From Antrodiella citrinella (lineage: Eukaryota; Basidiomycota; Agaricomycetes; Polyporales; Steccherinaceae): a DNA stretch of 64,000 nt. The stretch spans positions 310,001 to 374,000 of the forward strand of contig SGPM01000001.1 of the NCBI GenBank assembly GCA_004802725.1, written 5' to 3'. Below the pieces are notes generated by a model. The model searched no databases. It was not told where the DNA came from and worked only from the letters and a program-made list of their open reading frames with translations. A program made the translations under genes and the position numbers. Shown in pieces: positions 24,031 to 36,472 of this stretch; within the stretch, counting starts at the first letter, position 1, and every line of letters starts with the position of its first letter.

Positions 24031-27000
24031 TCACCAGAAACCATCGTCCGCATCCCCACCCCCTTTCCCTTTCTTCTTACTTCCTTTGGTCTGCGCAAGA
24101 GCCTGCCGTTCGTACATTTCCGCAATCTATAGATTCATCGTCAGTCACCAGAGCAGGTTCATATCGTCGACAACTCCTACCTGCTCAGAACTAGTAGCGT
24201 CGTCCGCCGACTTATCGTCTCGGATACGAATGAACCGAGGGAATCGTAATGAGATGCCTCTTTCGTCAGCCTACGTCAACATGATTAGCATTTGTCTTTC
24301 GAGGACGAGGAATCAAACGACTTGCCAAGCCCTGTGCGGCCGTATAAATGGGACTCAGACTCAAATCCGCGGTCAACACTTCCCATACTATTTTTGGGTC
24401 GAACCATATATCAGGCTTTGCTCCTCCGACCTTGATGTCTCCCCTCGGTTTCGAGATCTCCAGGGGTCTGAGTGTATCATAATGCGACTGTAGAGCTTCT
24501 TCGCTGAATCCCGTTCCAATTTTGCAGATTGTTTGATACTCCTCCCCGTCAGCATCATAGCAGGCCAGCAAGAATGCACCGTAGACGTTCGTGCGCTTGC
24601 CCTTCCCATAGTACGCCCCCACGACCACCAGATCAAGAGAGTCGCCCACACCTGCCAGATAATCCTTCTTCAACTGCCAATGAAACGTATAAGTGGGAGC
24701 TTGGAATGATTGATACAACTGCAACATACCTTCAGCCAGTTCACACTTCTGCGACTAGGCTCGTAGAAGCTGGCGTCCGTCTCCAGCATCTTCACCATGA
24801 GGCCCTCACACCCATCTTTGACGCTCTCCTCCAAGAACATCTGGATTTCCTCGGTAGTCTCACCATCCGATGCTTTCGCGAAATCGAACTCTCCCACCAC
24901 AGGCTGGAAGTGTTCCCGTAGCAATTCCCTCCGTCCGAGAAGAGACTTATGGAGCAAGGGCTATACAAAGCTCACGTTTCATTATGCAGACACGGAAGAA
25001 GAACTGCCAAACTTACCTCGCCATTCAGATACAGCAGATCGAATGCAAAGAGACAGACGCGAACTTGAATGTCCTCTACCTTGACGTCTTTCCGTTTCCG
25101 CCTGCTAAGCTCCTGGAACGGCATCAGCTTCGCAGTCGTCCGGTCAATAGCAACCGCTTCTGCATCCAGTACGAAGGATGTGGTGTTCTCCTTGACAAAC
25201 TGTCGTCGAAGTTAGTGGTGATATAGCGCGTGATGCTGGCATGAGACTGACTTTAGGCAGCTGCTCCACAAGATCCGGGTATTTCTTACTCATGTCTTCG
25301 GAGTTTCTGCTGAACACTCCAACCGTCCCATCCTCCAGTCTATGAACCTGCACGCAGACGGTCAGAACCTCAGCTTCCGGTAGACAAAGTGGCTTGCCTG
25401 CGCTCGTTCTCCGTCGTACTTGTATTCGCATGTGAACCGCTTCCCCTCAAACCTATCGAGTACTTCACCAATAGCCTTAGTGGGTTTAGCCAACATCGGT
25501 TTTAACGGGACACCAGGCGTCAGCTTGCACGATTGGCGCAGTTGGTCGATGCCACCCTCCAGCAAGGCAGGAATGACGACATCATGCGATGGTAGCTCAC
25601 TGCGTACGATGAGATATTGTTACAGACCAGGAGATTTGTCCGCACCTGTACACCGATTTGATGATGCCAGATGCTTCTTCCAACCTCGCAGTCAACTTAT
25701 CCTTACTCAGACGTTTATTCGCTAGGGGGTCAACGTGAGCTAACCGTTAAATACGAACCTGACGTCAAATGCTCACATCGCTCTTGTTCCGCTAGAACTG
25801 CGGCGTGCGACAGGGCGACCAGAACAGTACGCTCTGCATTACCGATGCGCAGCTTTCCTTCCAAACTGCGAACAATGTATTTGGCTTCGGTACCTTGACA
25901 AGCCGCCAAGAGTTTTGTGATAATTGAGACCTTCTTGTTTTGCGACTGCGACAGCAAACATCAATCAAACGGTAAACGTTACGATGCACGGACAACTCAC
26001 GGAGTGACCCGTGCTCATCGCGATCTCTCGCAAGTTGGCAAATACGAAAGGAACCGTGAGAGGCTTGGGCTTGAACAATGTCTTCTGACTGTTTTTAGAG
26101 TTCTGAAACGAACTGTAAGGTTGGGATGGAACTACGGACGCTGAATGCAACCAACCATTGCAACAAGACCAAGGTCTCCCTCCTTCTTGAGCTCGGATTT
26201 GATGGTGTTCAGGTTGCGGCCAGTTGATTCTCCGATGGCCTTCACGAGCAGACTTTCACCGATACCCAGCTCAACTCCCATGTAATCCGGACAGAGCTGT
26301 TAAAATGGGGGTAAGTGATTGAACGGTGACAGAAAAAATTACTGACACGATTGATACACAGATAGACAGTTTGCAATAGGGACTGCGAATCATTCTGACC
26401 ACTTCTACGGATGACCAGAAGAAACAAGGCCGTCAGCAGAGCAGTTTTCTCTAATCGCTTGGTGGTCGCTTCGATCAGGGAAAAGGCTTGTGCTAGAGCC
26501 GCGTATGGAACGCTATGGCCATGAATCAGAACACGATACAACATGAAGCTTGTGAAACGTACTGTGAGCCTTCCTTCCATCCACCCTTGATATCAACTTC
26601 TTTTGTCTTGTCCATAGCTGCCTCCACACTACACGTCACGTCAGTATGCATTGACGCGCAAAAGTAAACATATTAACTTCTTGGACGCCACAACCTCATC
26701 TTCATCTATCTCGGACTCGCCGTCATCTTCTTCGAGTTCCTCTGGCTCAGTCTGCGCATCAACATCCTCTGCTTCGTCAGTGACCGGGTTCTCGGAGGGA
26801 GGACTAGGTGGAGGGGGACTCTGCATCCTTCTAGGTTTAGAGCGGCTCTCCAGAGTCTTTGGAGGTTTGGCCTCTTTAGATGGCCCAGCAACCGCAGGCG
26901 GATTCGACTTTGCCATAGGAAGTGCTAGAGCTGGACCCTAAAGAAACGTCAAACAGCTTTCCACTTGTATACCCAAGGGGCACGAACCCGCGTTGATTCG

Positions 27001-27358
27001 GCTTCATCATCCTCATCGGAGTCCACAACACGTCGCTTCTTCGGTTTCTGTGAGGTGGACGGTACTGGATGATATGAATACACAATCGAGCATATACCCA
27101 TAGACAAACGTACAACTTGAACTTTCCAAAGACTGCTTGCGCTTGGTGCCTATACACCGCGCATCAAGTGAACTGTTAGGTACGAGTTCAGAGGATTGTA
27201 TGCTGCGTACCTTGAACTTCCGCATCTGCAGCTTTCTCCCCCGCCATTTCCACGTCGTCATCCTCCTTCACAGGTTGTGCTTTCTTCTTCTTCCCTTTGC
27301 CCCACATCTCCGACAATTTGGATTGCTGTGGCGGCGCTCCTTTCGTTCCTTTCGGCAT
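24031..27358 (-). CDS. cdc9: DNA ligase I (ATP-dependent)
   Basis: Seals Okazaki fragments and repair nicks. Exons: 27211-27358, 27114-27149, 26988-27064, 26678-26937, 26563-26628, 26347-26512, 26156-26296, 26001-26102, 25777-25945, 25646-25721, 25398-25599, 25252-25347, 25017-25190, 24730-24960, 24326-24673, 24181-24270, 24031-24126; 825 residues, frame closed. A PIP-box-like segment near the N-terminus (QSKLSEMW) should bind PCNA. A disordered acidic linker precedes the alpha-helical DNA-binding domain ([33 protein letters not shown]). The nucleotidyl-transfer motif [10 protein letters not shown] places the AMP-accepting Lys at about residue 474. Later motifs are [18 protein letters not shown] and [20 protein letters not shown]. 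Two introns use GC donors (25397 and 24325). An ACGCGT lies about 115 bases upstream. Confidence 0.97.
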
Positions 27359-28703
27359 GTCGAAGTATTTACCTTCAAATGAGGACTCAGTAACTGTGCT
27401 GACGGATACATAGGACTATCCTACCTAGAGTCAGCTGCCTTCCCATGCAGAGAAGTGAAGTACGATGAGTACAACGCGTCAATGGGATACGAGTTGGTGT
27501 GAATTTGAACGCGATGCGTAGGGACGTGATGGTCACCGGCATACCGCGTACCACGTGGAGCGCGTTTGCCTATGAATGTAGAGCGTCTATTTCCCAACTC
27601 CGCCTCTTGCTCCTTGCTCCTTGCTGCAACTCGATGTGAGTATAGTCCACGTATCGTATTTGTTCGACTTATGCTTCATAGTCAGATCGAGAACATGGAT
27701 CAATATGTTCTTCACAACATAGCCTGCCCGTTGACCAGGCAGCCAAGCGGTCACGCGCAGGATAGTAATCACTGGCAGCTGTACCCTCGATGTCGCCCAC
27801 CATGTCGTTCCGGTCAATTCCAGCCTCTGTTGAGTCCTCGTGCTTCTTTCGTGGATGGATGCTTTCCAATGCCCCGTTTCCGTCGGCATGAAGAATCCTC
27901 AAGAAGCGCTCCTGAGAGTTCACACTGAACGCGGAGTCGAGGACTGCCAATAGACTGCACCCGTGTTCAGAATCGCTTCGCGTGAAGGCTCTCCAGACCA
28001 GTCGATGATCAGGTACTCTCCCTGACATCGATGAAATCCTGGCCTTGCGAGCCGGTTTATATCACTGCTTTTTGGGTGTGTTTCCTTCCCTCCTTCTTGG
28101 GGGCTGTGCGTGCGAGACCTGCACTCGCTCCACAACACAGATTAGGGCGCGGCGATACGCGATTGCAAAGGCTGGCTGTCTAGACTACCGTAGGTTGCAT
28201 CATTTTTTTTGCTTACGGCGCGGGCGCATTTTCAGCAGACACGATCTTGAGGATTTTGACTTCGCTTAGGTCTGCTCGATCAACCTTCAACTTTGGTCGA
28301 TTGGAGAGTATGGTACCGTCGTCGGGTCCTTTTTCAGTGCCTGATGCAAGCAACTTCCTTGCATAACATCGCAGCAGTCCATCGTTCCTCGTTCCGGTAT
28401 CAGTACCCATATATAGCCAGTGCAATACACATCACAACGGCGGCGTACGACTTCACACTTGGGAGTTCCCATGATACGCAAGTCATCATTGACGTGCTTC
28501 CTCATCGACAGATATCGAAGGGTTTCCCTACAGGGAATTATGCGTACACATACTTTCTCCTCTTAAGCTTGGTTGTGTTTGCCTTCCGGGCATTGTTCCT
28601 TCCCCCGGATTGTTGCGGCTTTCATTTCTAGGCCTCACGCATAATAGCTCCTACTCTGAAGGATAGCACCACTCATTCTCTTCCGCCTTCTTTTAACGTT
28701 GGG
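27359..28703. other. 1.3 kb without an assigned gene
   Basis: The first 200 bases are the cdc9 promoter, with ACGCGT at about 27474-27479 and a CACGTGG near 27553. Beyond that, overlapping frames of 60-120 codons exist on both strands (for example minus 27669-28028, 27920-28138 and 28213-28425). None carries a motif I recognise and I could not splice them together. A lineage-specific gene or decayed gene is possible. Confidence 0.35.
27474..27479. promoter_or_regulatory. MCB-type element upstream of cdc9
   Basis: ACGCGT, palindromic, about 115 bases before the cdc9 ATG. In budding and fission yeast, replication genes including DNA ligase are switched on at G1/S through this hexamer. Conservation of that wiring in basidiomycetes is inferred. 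Confidence 0.4.
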
Positions 28704-30550
28704 ATGTCCTGGGATGCTGTTCGTCAGGCAAGCATTGTGCTTGAGGTACGCATGTCCTAGTAAATACCGATGCTTCGTTTACTAAGAGTTTGGTCAGGTC
28801 ATCGGCATTGCATTATTGCTAGCATTGCTCGTCACCCCAGCTCCCAAACACGCTATAGTCAACGCTCTGGCTGTGGCTACGATCATGCGCTCTGTATGTG
28901 CAGTCATACCTTCGGCTGCATACGAGAGACTCAGTGGGGACTTCGACGACATCATGCAACATCCGCATTTATCCGATTTTTGCATTGGTTTCGCCATCAT
29001 GTATGTGCGTCCAATCTGTGTCACTTCGCATCTAACCTTCAGGCCCAGCCTACGATATTTGACCGTCGTTAAAGCCGCTTTCACCGTTAGCTTCACTTCG
29101 GTGGGTGAGGGCGTTCTGCTTGCATGGCAATGGGATCTCAATGATTCCTTTCAGCCGCTCCTTTACCTCGCAATACAACATTCTGAATACAGTGGGGTTT
29201 CCTCGTCGTCAAGCTCGGCTTTTTATAAGGGCACAATCGGGTTTCTGTGTGCTGGTCCCTTCAGTGAGTCGATTCTCATCCACCTTATCCGCTCATTCTT
29301 ATTGTATCATAGTCTGGGCACTTCCCACCGTTCTGGTTGCCCTACCAGCCATCATACATGATCGAAAGTCTCTCAAGCCCATGTACTACCAGGTGTGTGC
29401 AGTCCACATTGCACCGGATGGTTAACTGATGCAATGATAGGCGATATGTACGATCAGCGACACGCCATACCAGATCGTGTCTTTGAGTCTCATGATTTTG
29501 GCACTGTTCATTGCTACACTGATATCGGTCGCCTTTGTCTACATCATGTGGAGACACGTTAGGCTACCCTTACTCAGCCGCAGTCTTGGACTACTCGATT
29601 TGACGCGTATCGTCCGTTTCGGTGCTCTACTTGGGATCATCGTTCTGTCGACGGTGTTGTACACCGTTGTCATGGCCACATGGGCTCGAGACCACGTCAA
29701 CAGTTCTAGTCCGAGGCCCATGAACACGGCTTTCACGCTCAGCATCCTTTGGGAAGGTGACGAATGAAGCTCTACCAGGTTCCTCAGAGATATTAACTCG
29801 ATAATGGCTCCAGCTGCTACTCCAATCCTGATGTTCATCATCTTCGGCGCACAAGAAGAAGTCTTCGAAGCATGGGTATCATGCTATCACTGCCTGCGCC
29901 GAACCATCCCTCTTCGCCGCACGGCCACATCCGAGAAACCACAACCTGATGAATCCTACATGGACTTCGCTCGTCCGTCTAGTCGAAGTCGTTGGCACTT
30001 TTTGAGTCGGTCACCGACTCTACCCCAAGGCGGACTGGTCATAGACATCAAACAAGAGAGCATCTCTGATCATTCAGTCGACTCATTCGTCGTACCTGCA
30101 CCAGCGCGGGACGCCCCATTCCAAAGCGTCCGTTCGGCGCACCGAGGGTCATTCCTGAAACTGCACAAGACTCCAATAGCACGACCTTCATCAATATACT
30201 GTATCTCGCCAAATATCCACAATCCCTCCACACAAGTCATTGACACCAGTTTGCGTCCCCCACCACGGCCAACGCGAAACAGGAACGAGAATCCTCTTGG
30301 CGGGTCTCCTATACGACATCCTTTCGCTGCGGCACATATGCCGTCGCTGACTGCCTTCGGCAGCCGAGATTCTGGAGATGAGATACGTTTGTTCACGCGG
30401 AGTAGCCGTCACGATATATCTGACCGGGATATAGAGAGTTCGGGAGAAGAGAGTTTTTCGCAGACAAGACTGCAGTCTCCCGATAGTAGTGGACGACCTG
30501 GCACAGCAGGGACTTCGGCGACATTTGGTCACGACGATGCTCGTTCGTGA
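28704..30550 (+). CDS. Seven-transmembrane, GPCR-like protein
   Basis: Exons: 28704-28745, 28798-29000, 29043-29100, 29155-29263, 29313-29392, 29441-29756, 29814-30550; 514 residues. About seven hydrophobic helices fill the first 270 residues, including VIGIALLLALLVTP, AIVNALAVATIMRSVCAVI, WALPTVLVALPAII, IVSLSLMILALFIATLISV, RFGALLGIIVLSTVLYTVV and AATPILMFIIFG. A hydrophilic tail of about 240 residues follows, rich in Ser, Arg, Pro and Asp, typical of a cytosolic signalling tail. The layout resembles fungal G-protein-coupled receptors, but I do not see clear STE3 pheromone-receptor motifs, and no pheromone precursor or homeodomain gene is nearby. Ligand and coupling are unknown. The exon 6/7 joint (acceptor at 29813) was chosen because the other acceptors bring stop codons. 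Confidence 0.72.
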
Positions 30551-31027
30551 GCGCATCATGTATGTCAATTATATCTATTGTATATTTTTTGTATCAGTAG
30601 GGGACCAGGGGTACATAGCGAGACGACTTCATGGAGACGAATATATCACGACCACGATTTCATTGTTCGGATGTGAATCTGTTGTGTACCCGTTGTTAGC
30701 GGTCGAATCTCGTCCAGCACGTCAGGTCGTGTTCTTGAGAATATGTACCACAATATTTTTAAGATCAGGCCAATAGTACTAGCAAGAGCTACAAGTTGTA
30801 TTAAATTTACACTTGCAGGCAAGCAGGTCCAGGACAACCGAAAACAAGCGTCTAATATGAATGAGCTTGGGTAGGAGTCTATTGCTTCGGCAAATTGCGC
30901 AGCTGTACAGTTGTAGATCTGTGGCTTGTTTCCCAGTCTCGTAGGTCTAGACTGGCAATCACATTATTCCGCAAGTTAGGGCCAGTCTCATCCTCCGCTA
31001 CATCCCCGATTCCTCAAGACAGCAGCC
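30551..31027. other. Intergenic region before rps11
   Basis: 3' UTR of the receptor-like gene and promoter of rps11, with AT-rich patches near 30580 and 30790. No gene seen. Confidence 0.4.
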
Positions 31028-31779
31028 ATGGCCGAGCAAGTGAGTGGACATTGTGTCTTCCACGATAAAGTGCTGACCCTACGTTTCTTAGATTGAGAAG
31101 GCATACCAAAAGCAACACTTGTTCCAGAACGCGAAAATCCGCGGTACGTACCGTCGATATACCGCGCATGCCACACCAATGTTCATGAGAGCTTACACGC
31201 ATTGTGTCTGCAGGTGGCAAGAAAGTCGCAACCAAGGAGAAGCGATGGTATAAGGATGTTGGTTTGGGTTTCAAGACGCCTTCTGAGGCAGTTAGTGGGA
31301 CCTACATCGGTGCGTTACAATACTCAGCGATCGTTGTTTTCGACGCTAAACATTTTTCTATGTGTTAGACAAGAAGTGCCCATTCACTGGTGATGTCTCC
31401 ATCCGTGGCCGTATTTTGACTGGCCGTGTTGTTTCGACGAAAATGACCCGCACGCTTGTCATCCGACGAGACTACCTGCACTACATTCCTAAGTACAGTG
31501 CGTATATGTACTCTGGTCCGCTGTGTGATACTCATGCCAAGCCGCCAGACCGTTACGAGAAACGCCACAAAAACCTGGCTGCCCATGTCTCCCCCGCGTT
31601 CCGTGCCGAGGTTGGCGACATTGTCACTGTTGGTAAGTGCATTTTATACCCATTGGATCGACTCCGATTGACCGATGATGTGTACAGGACAATGCAGACC
31701 TCTGTCGAAGACGGTGCGTTTCAACGTGTTGCGGGTAGCCAAGAATAAGGCGGCCGCAAAGACCTTCGGCAAGTTCTGA
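31028..31779 (+). CDS. rps11: 40S ribosomal protein S11 (uS17)
   Basis: Small-subunit ribosomal protein. Exons: 31028-31039, 31092-31143, 31214-31309, 31369-31497, 31549-31632, 31688-31779; 154 residues. Highly conserved stretches are [78 protein letters not shown] and [12 protein letters not shown]. The first coding exon holds only four codons, a layout common in ribosomal protein genes. Five introns in a 155-codon frame is dense even for this window. Confidence 0.97.
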
Positions 31780-32298
31780 GCTTGTGGAGAAGGGAGACTG
31801 GCTTGTATTGTCGCATTATGGTTCTACTGCTTTACCCCATGTCGTTGTATGATTTTACAACAAAATGCTCATCATGACACGTATGCATTGTAACGGGTAT
31901 CTTGTGTGTGAAGTCATGAGTAAACGAACGCGGACAAGACAAGGATAAGGCAAGGCCCCGGGGGAAGGCGAGATCAAACATTGGCGGCGCTCCAGCCGAT
32001 ATCAGAAGTTGAAGCCCAGACAATTTCACTATTGCCTCCACCGAGGCAACTTCACTACCGACGACGAGCATCGCATCCACAACGGCCAGCCTTCGCTCTC
32101 GTTTCGACTTGTATCATACCCGACTCCCAAGATCCGTCGAGCGACATCGACTGTGTACAACCTTACGACCCATCTCGCATATATCCCACCGTCAAGCTGG
32201 CGCCTACACTGCTTTCCGTGTTTACCTCCCGCCTTTCGAGGTCAAGGCCACAGTCTCCTCAACCAGGCTCGCCTTCCGCCTCTCCGCAGGCATTACCC
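31780..32298. other. Intergenic region before the phosphatase gene
   Basis: 3' UTR of rps11 and the 5' region of the phosphatase gene. The reading frame of the phosphatase stays open upstream to about 31981, but that part has no ATG before the myristoylation-type start and looks like leader sequence. Confidence 0.4.
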
Positions 32299-33934
32299 AT
32301 GGGCCAACAACAGTCCAAAAAATCCAAGAAGAATAGTAAAGACAAGGAGAAAGATGTGGCTCCAGAGACGACTACGCCTCCTGAAGGAGCGGACAACGAC
32401 AGCAGCCACCAAGGCTCCCACTCTTCCCCTTCCGACGCACCTGCTCATGGTGGAGAGCAGAGCAGTGTTGGTAACGGGAATCCTGCAATAAGTGTCTCCA
32501 ATCCGGATGGCGCCGTTACAGCGCTGGCCGGGAACGGTTCACGACCTCCAGGTGCAGATGGTTCATCCAACATCACCAACCAAACATCTTCTACCTCACC
32601 TCCAACTTCATCTCCGGCAGCCAGCAGGCCCGCCCCTCTCGATATACCCGTCACGCAGACTATTCTCTCGAACTCAACATCCCCGTCTAGTTTTCCCGCA
32701 ACTCCCGGTTCCGCCAACTACTCGATAGGCGATCCAGGTAGCTTGGGCAATGGCGCAAGCAAGGGAAAGGTGATGTCGTTGGACATAGATGACATGATCC
32801 AGCGTTTGTTGGATGTTGGTTATACGGGCAAAGTCAGCAAGTCTCTGTGTCTCAAGAACGCGGAAATTGTTGCCATTTGCCAAACGGCACGCGAAGTCTT
32901 CCTCAGTCAACCGACTCTGATTGAGTTGTCACCTCCGGTGAAGATCGTGGGTGACGTCCATGGACAATACTCCGACCTTATTCGGCTTTTCGAGATGTGC
33001 GGCTTTCCTCCTGCAGCCAACTATCTCTTTCTCGGAGACTACGTTGACCGAGGAAAGCAAAGTCTCGAGACGATCCTTCTCTTACTGTGCTACAAGATCA
33101 AGTATCCTGAGAACTTCTTCCTCCTTCGGGGCAATCACGAGTGTGCCAATGTTACGAGGGGTAAGTCTCTCGAAACACATGCCATTTAACTTCTCTAATG
33201 TCGCGCAGTATACGGCTTTTACGACGAATGCAAGCGACGGTGTAATATCAAGACGTGGAAGACATTCATCGATGTCTTCAACTGCCTGCCCATTGCAGCC
33301 ATAGTCGCGTCGAAGATCTTCTGTGTGCATGGCGGCTTGTCACCGTCATTACACTCCATGGATGACATCAAGCGTATACAGCGTCCAACGGATGTACCTG
33401 ATTACGGCCTGCTGAACGATCTGCTGTGGTCAGATCCGTCAGATTCGGCGGCAGACTGGGAGGACAATGAGCGAGGTGTCAGTTACTGCTTCGGGAAGGC
33501 CGTCATCAACGATTTCTTGGTGCGGTATGATATGGACCTTATATGTCGGGCGCATATGGTAGTAGAGGATGGATACGAGTTCTGGAATGAGCGGACATTG
33601 GTCACGGTGTTCAGCGCACCCAATTACTGTGGAGGTCAGTCAGACGCCTATACTTCTTATGTATCCACCCTAATTTGGCGTCCCAGAATTCGACAACTAC
33701 GGTGCATGCATGAGGTATACACATACAGTTTCTTGTCCATGGTATCCCTGCTCACGTTCTCTGTAGTGTCTCCGAGGAATTGTTATGCGCTTTCGAGCTT
33801 TTGAAGCCCTTAGACGGTCCAGCGTTACGGAAAGAGATGACAAAGGCGAAAAGGAAGAGGTCAGTCTGGAACCATCATTGAACCCCTGCATACTGAACTC
33901 AATCTTTGTTCCCAGCATGATGGCTGCTACATAA
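32299..33934 (+). CDS. ppz1: Serine/threonine phosphatase, PP1 family, Ppz-like
   Basis: Exons: 32299-33160, 33209-33634, 33687-33714, 33767-33859, 33916-33934; 475 residues. The start is set by MGQQQSKK, a good N-myristoylation signal (Gly2, Ser6), found in yeast Ppz1/Ppz2. About 155 disordered Ser/Pro/Thr residues precede a complete PP1 catalytic domain: [50 protein letters not shown] and [19 protein letters not shown]. Ppz enzymes regulate salt tolerance, K+ transport and cell integrity and are inhibited by Hal3-type proteins. The N-terminal extension and myristoylation signal argue against ordinary PP1 (Glc7), but the extension is shorter than in yeast Ppz1. The end is defined by a 19-base final exon. 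Confidence 0.92.
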
Positions 33935-34722
33935 TTTCCCATTCACCGGACGATGTTGCGCTTTCGTTTCAATCTTGCGGAAACTCCCTACTTATTGCTC
34001 CAAATTTCTTCATACCGAAGCATATGCATCTTTGCTGCAGAGGTGGATGCAGAAGGTCATTTCGGAGATTCCAGTTGTCGCGAGACCTTCTTCGACGCCT
34101 AGATTCTACGCCCCCTTCTATCCCCGAGCAGCAGCAGTACCCACACTGAGCCACTCCCTCGCATCTAACGTCCACCTGACGTCGCATCGCGGACTTTATA
34201 TCTCTGTACACGTTGCATGATCCTTGTCACTTCCAACTCTCTGTCTCTCTCTCTATACGCTCTATACGGTCAGCACTTGCATCATTCTCTCTCGTGGGTT
34301 GCTCTATTACCTTCCTTCTCTCTCCTTCCGTTCCATCCCTGGTCTCTTTCCATGGCTGTGCTAAACTATATGTGCAGATACTCATTGCTCCCCAAACAAC
34401 CCGTCCTCACAACCAATTTTTCCCACTTTTTTTCTTGAATGTGTTTATCATCTCTAGCTGTTTTTCTCGCATGCACTCTTCTCACTCAGATACGATACAA
34501 TACGATTCTTAGGCTTTAACTCTCTGTTCTCTGTTCCGTCAATACACTCGCACAGCGGTCCACATTGGCCTGGGCTGCTTCCACTCATGTCTCAGTCTGT
34601 CACGGTCCTTCGTTCGCAGTGATACAAACAGCGTGCAGAAAATATCTATGAGGGTCCGGTATACACAATTCGTGCGGTCCAAATACAGTATGGGTAAACC
34701 TAAACAATACACCAATGCACAT
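33935..34722. other. Convergent 3' intergenic region
   Basis: Between the 3' ends of the phosphatase (+) and the transporter (-). The part 34210-34520 is strongly C/T-rich on the plus strand. No coding potential is recognised. Confidence 0.4.
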
Positions 34723-36183
34723 CTATGCAAGCGTCCGCATCATGTCGTACGCCAAGATACCAAACGCAGAGACAATAGCCCCGCAACCCAGCATACTCCA
34801 CACCGTTAACGTTTCGACGGCACCGCCGAAAATTATATCAGACAAGAAGACGAGGACGATCGTCAACAAGCTTCCGATAGAGGTCAGGATGGGTCCCCAT
34901 AGTCCGAGCAGGATCTGGAACACCGCCGCATCCACATGGTCAGCACATGAGATCGCAGCAAGGTAAATGAAACGCTAACCATGAACCCAGCGTTGAAAAT
35001 GACGCCGCTGAGAGCAATCCCGAGGATCGTGAACGCAGTCCACGGATCCGCGGGCAGCTCAAAGTTGCGTACGTGCGACAACTGCATAATAGGCATCGGG
35101 ATCCAGAACACCAGCAACGTGCACACTCCGATCGCGGACGTCAGCAAATTCGGGTACAGCGCGAACGGCGGTGGGAACACCATATCCTGCTCGTCCACCG
35201 GCCCCAGCACGCGGTCGTCCTCGAGGAGGCTCTCCGCGAGCGGCGCATACGCCGCCTGGACGGGAGCCTCGACCGTATCGGGGTCCGTCGGCAGTGCCGC
35301 GTGGATCTTGTAGAGAACTTGGTACACGCCGTAGACGATCGCGGCTACTAGGGTCAGCAGGTCGCCTACCAGGGCGTTGTGAATCTTGAGCTGCTGTTGC
35401 TGCTGCTGCGTGATCACCGCGGACGCGTCCCCTTCTGTGGGGGTCGTAGGGGACGTGCTGCCGCCGTAGACGACCGCGGCTGCGCCTGTGGTCGCCAGCA
35501 GGACGGCGAACAGTCGACGTGGCTCCCACGGCATGTGAAAGAGCTTCACGGAGACGATGTATGCGAAGAAAGCGTTCGTGTTCCATAAAGCCGTTACGTC
35601 TGTTAACCTGCGCAATCGCTCAATATGGGTGGTCATGTGAATGTGAGGACCGAGCACTTACGGAGCCCATGTGACGGCGACGAACCAGCAGAGACTGGGG
35701 ATCGACATGCCGCATGTGAGCAGGAACACGAGTCTCGCGAGTCTCCATGTCGGGAAGGGGGCGTGGGGGTGGCTCTCTCCTGGAGAGGAAATGTGGGTAC
35801 GCAGAGCGTACACGAGACCGTTCCAGATGGCACGGGGGGAGTGTTTTCGGGAGAGGATCAGGACTAGGAAGTGGATAGGGAACATTATCATGAAGAATGA
35901 ATGCACGATGTAACTGAATGAGAAGAATTTTCAGCGATCCCATGATCCCGTCACCGAATGGTACGGAGGACTCACAATATGAGGTATGGCTGTCGGAATC
36001 CCAGGCCGGTTTGCACATACTGTACACGAATAGAATCAGGAGAGGTGCATTGAATGCCACGTAGAGACGCACCTGTGTCAATTGAGTCTCTGCGACGAAG
36101 GCAAAGAGGGTAAAGGTAAACAGCACGATGGCGGTCATTCCGCCCAGATGGACCGCCCCAGCAGCGCCATCTCGTCTCGGCAT
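34723..36183 (-). CDS. Drug/metabolite-type transporter (EamA/SLC35-like)
   Basis: Exons: 36073-36183, 35976-36019, 35662-35913, 34980-35607, 34723-34914; 408 residues. About ten hydrophobic helices are visible, among them GMTAIVLFTFTLFAFVAE, IVHSFFMIMFPIHFLVLIL, LVFLLTCGMSIPSLCWFVA, RRLFAVLLATTGAAAVVYG, GDLLTLVAAIVYGVYQVLY, AFTILGIALSGVIFNAGFM and GSLLTIVLVFLSDIIFGG. The ALWNTNAFFAYI and YGVYQVLYK stretches resemble SLC35F-type members and yeast Thi74. Substrate unknown. The loop between helices carries a run of six glutamines (CTG/TTG-type repeat near 35390) and a Pro/Asp-rich linker, both presumably cytosolic or lumenal insertions. The frame closes exactly. Confidence 0.85.
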
Positions 36184-36472
36184 GCTCTGTTGCTCGCTGT
36201 TCGAATTACAAAGTGGAGGGGGAATTGGGAGGAAAAGTGGGAAGGACAAGCTTGAAAGCAGTATGATAAGTAAAGTATGTAAAGCAGTCAGGATGAGATA
36301 AAGCCATTACAGGTCAGGAAAGATCCTTGCTAGTGAGTGCACAAGAGCACTCTTCAAGCGACAGACACTTTCAGCCAATCATAGGCACACGTGGGTGCCC
36401 GGCAATCCCCGCACACCTGAAGTGTCTTGCGACCACCTCTCACTGACGATCACCCAATCGTCGACCACCACC

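Noticed and set aside
31981..32298. Open frame before the phosphatase start
   Set aside because: No ATG in frame, and the ATG at 32299 gives a myristoylation signal as in Ppz proteins.
35386..35410. CTG-type trinucleotide run
   Set aside because: It encodes the six-glutamine run of the transporter and is short; not a separate repeat element.
35059..35586. Arg-rich minus-strand frame of 175 codons
   Set aside because: It is another frame of the transporter exon on the same strand; the transporter frame gives clear membrane helices.
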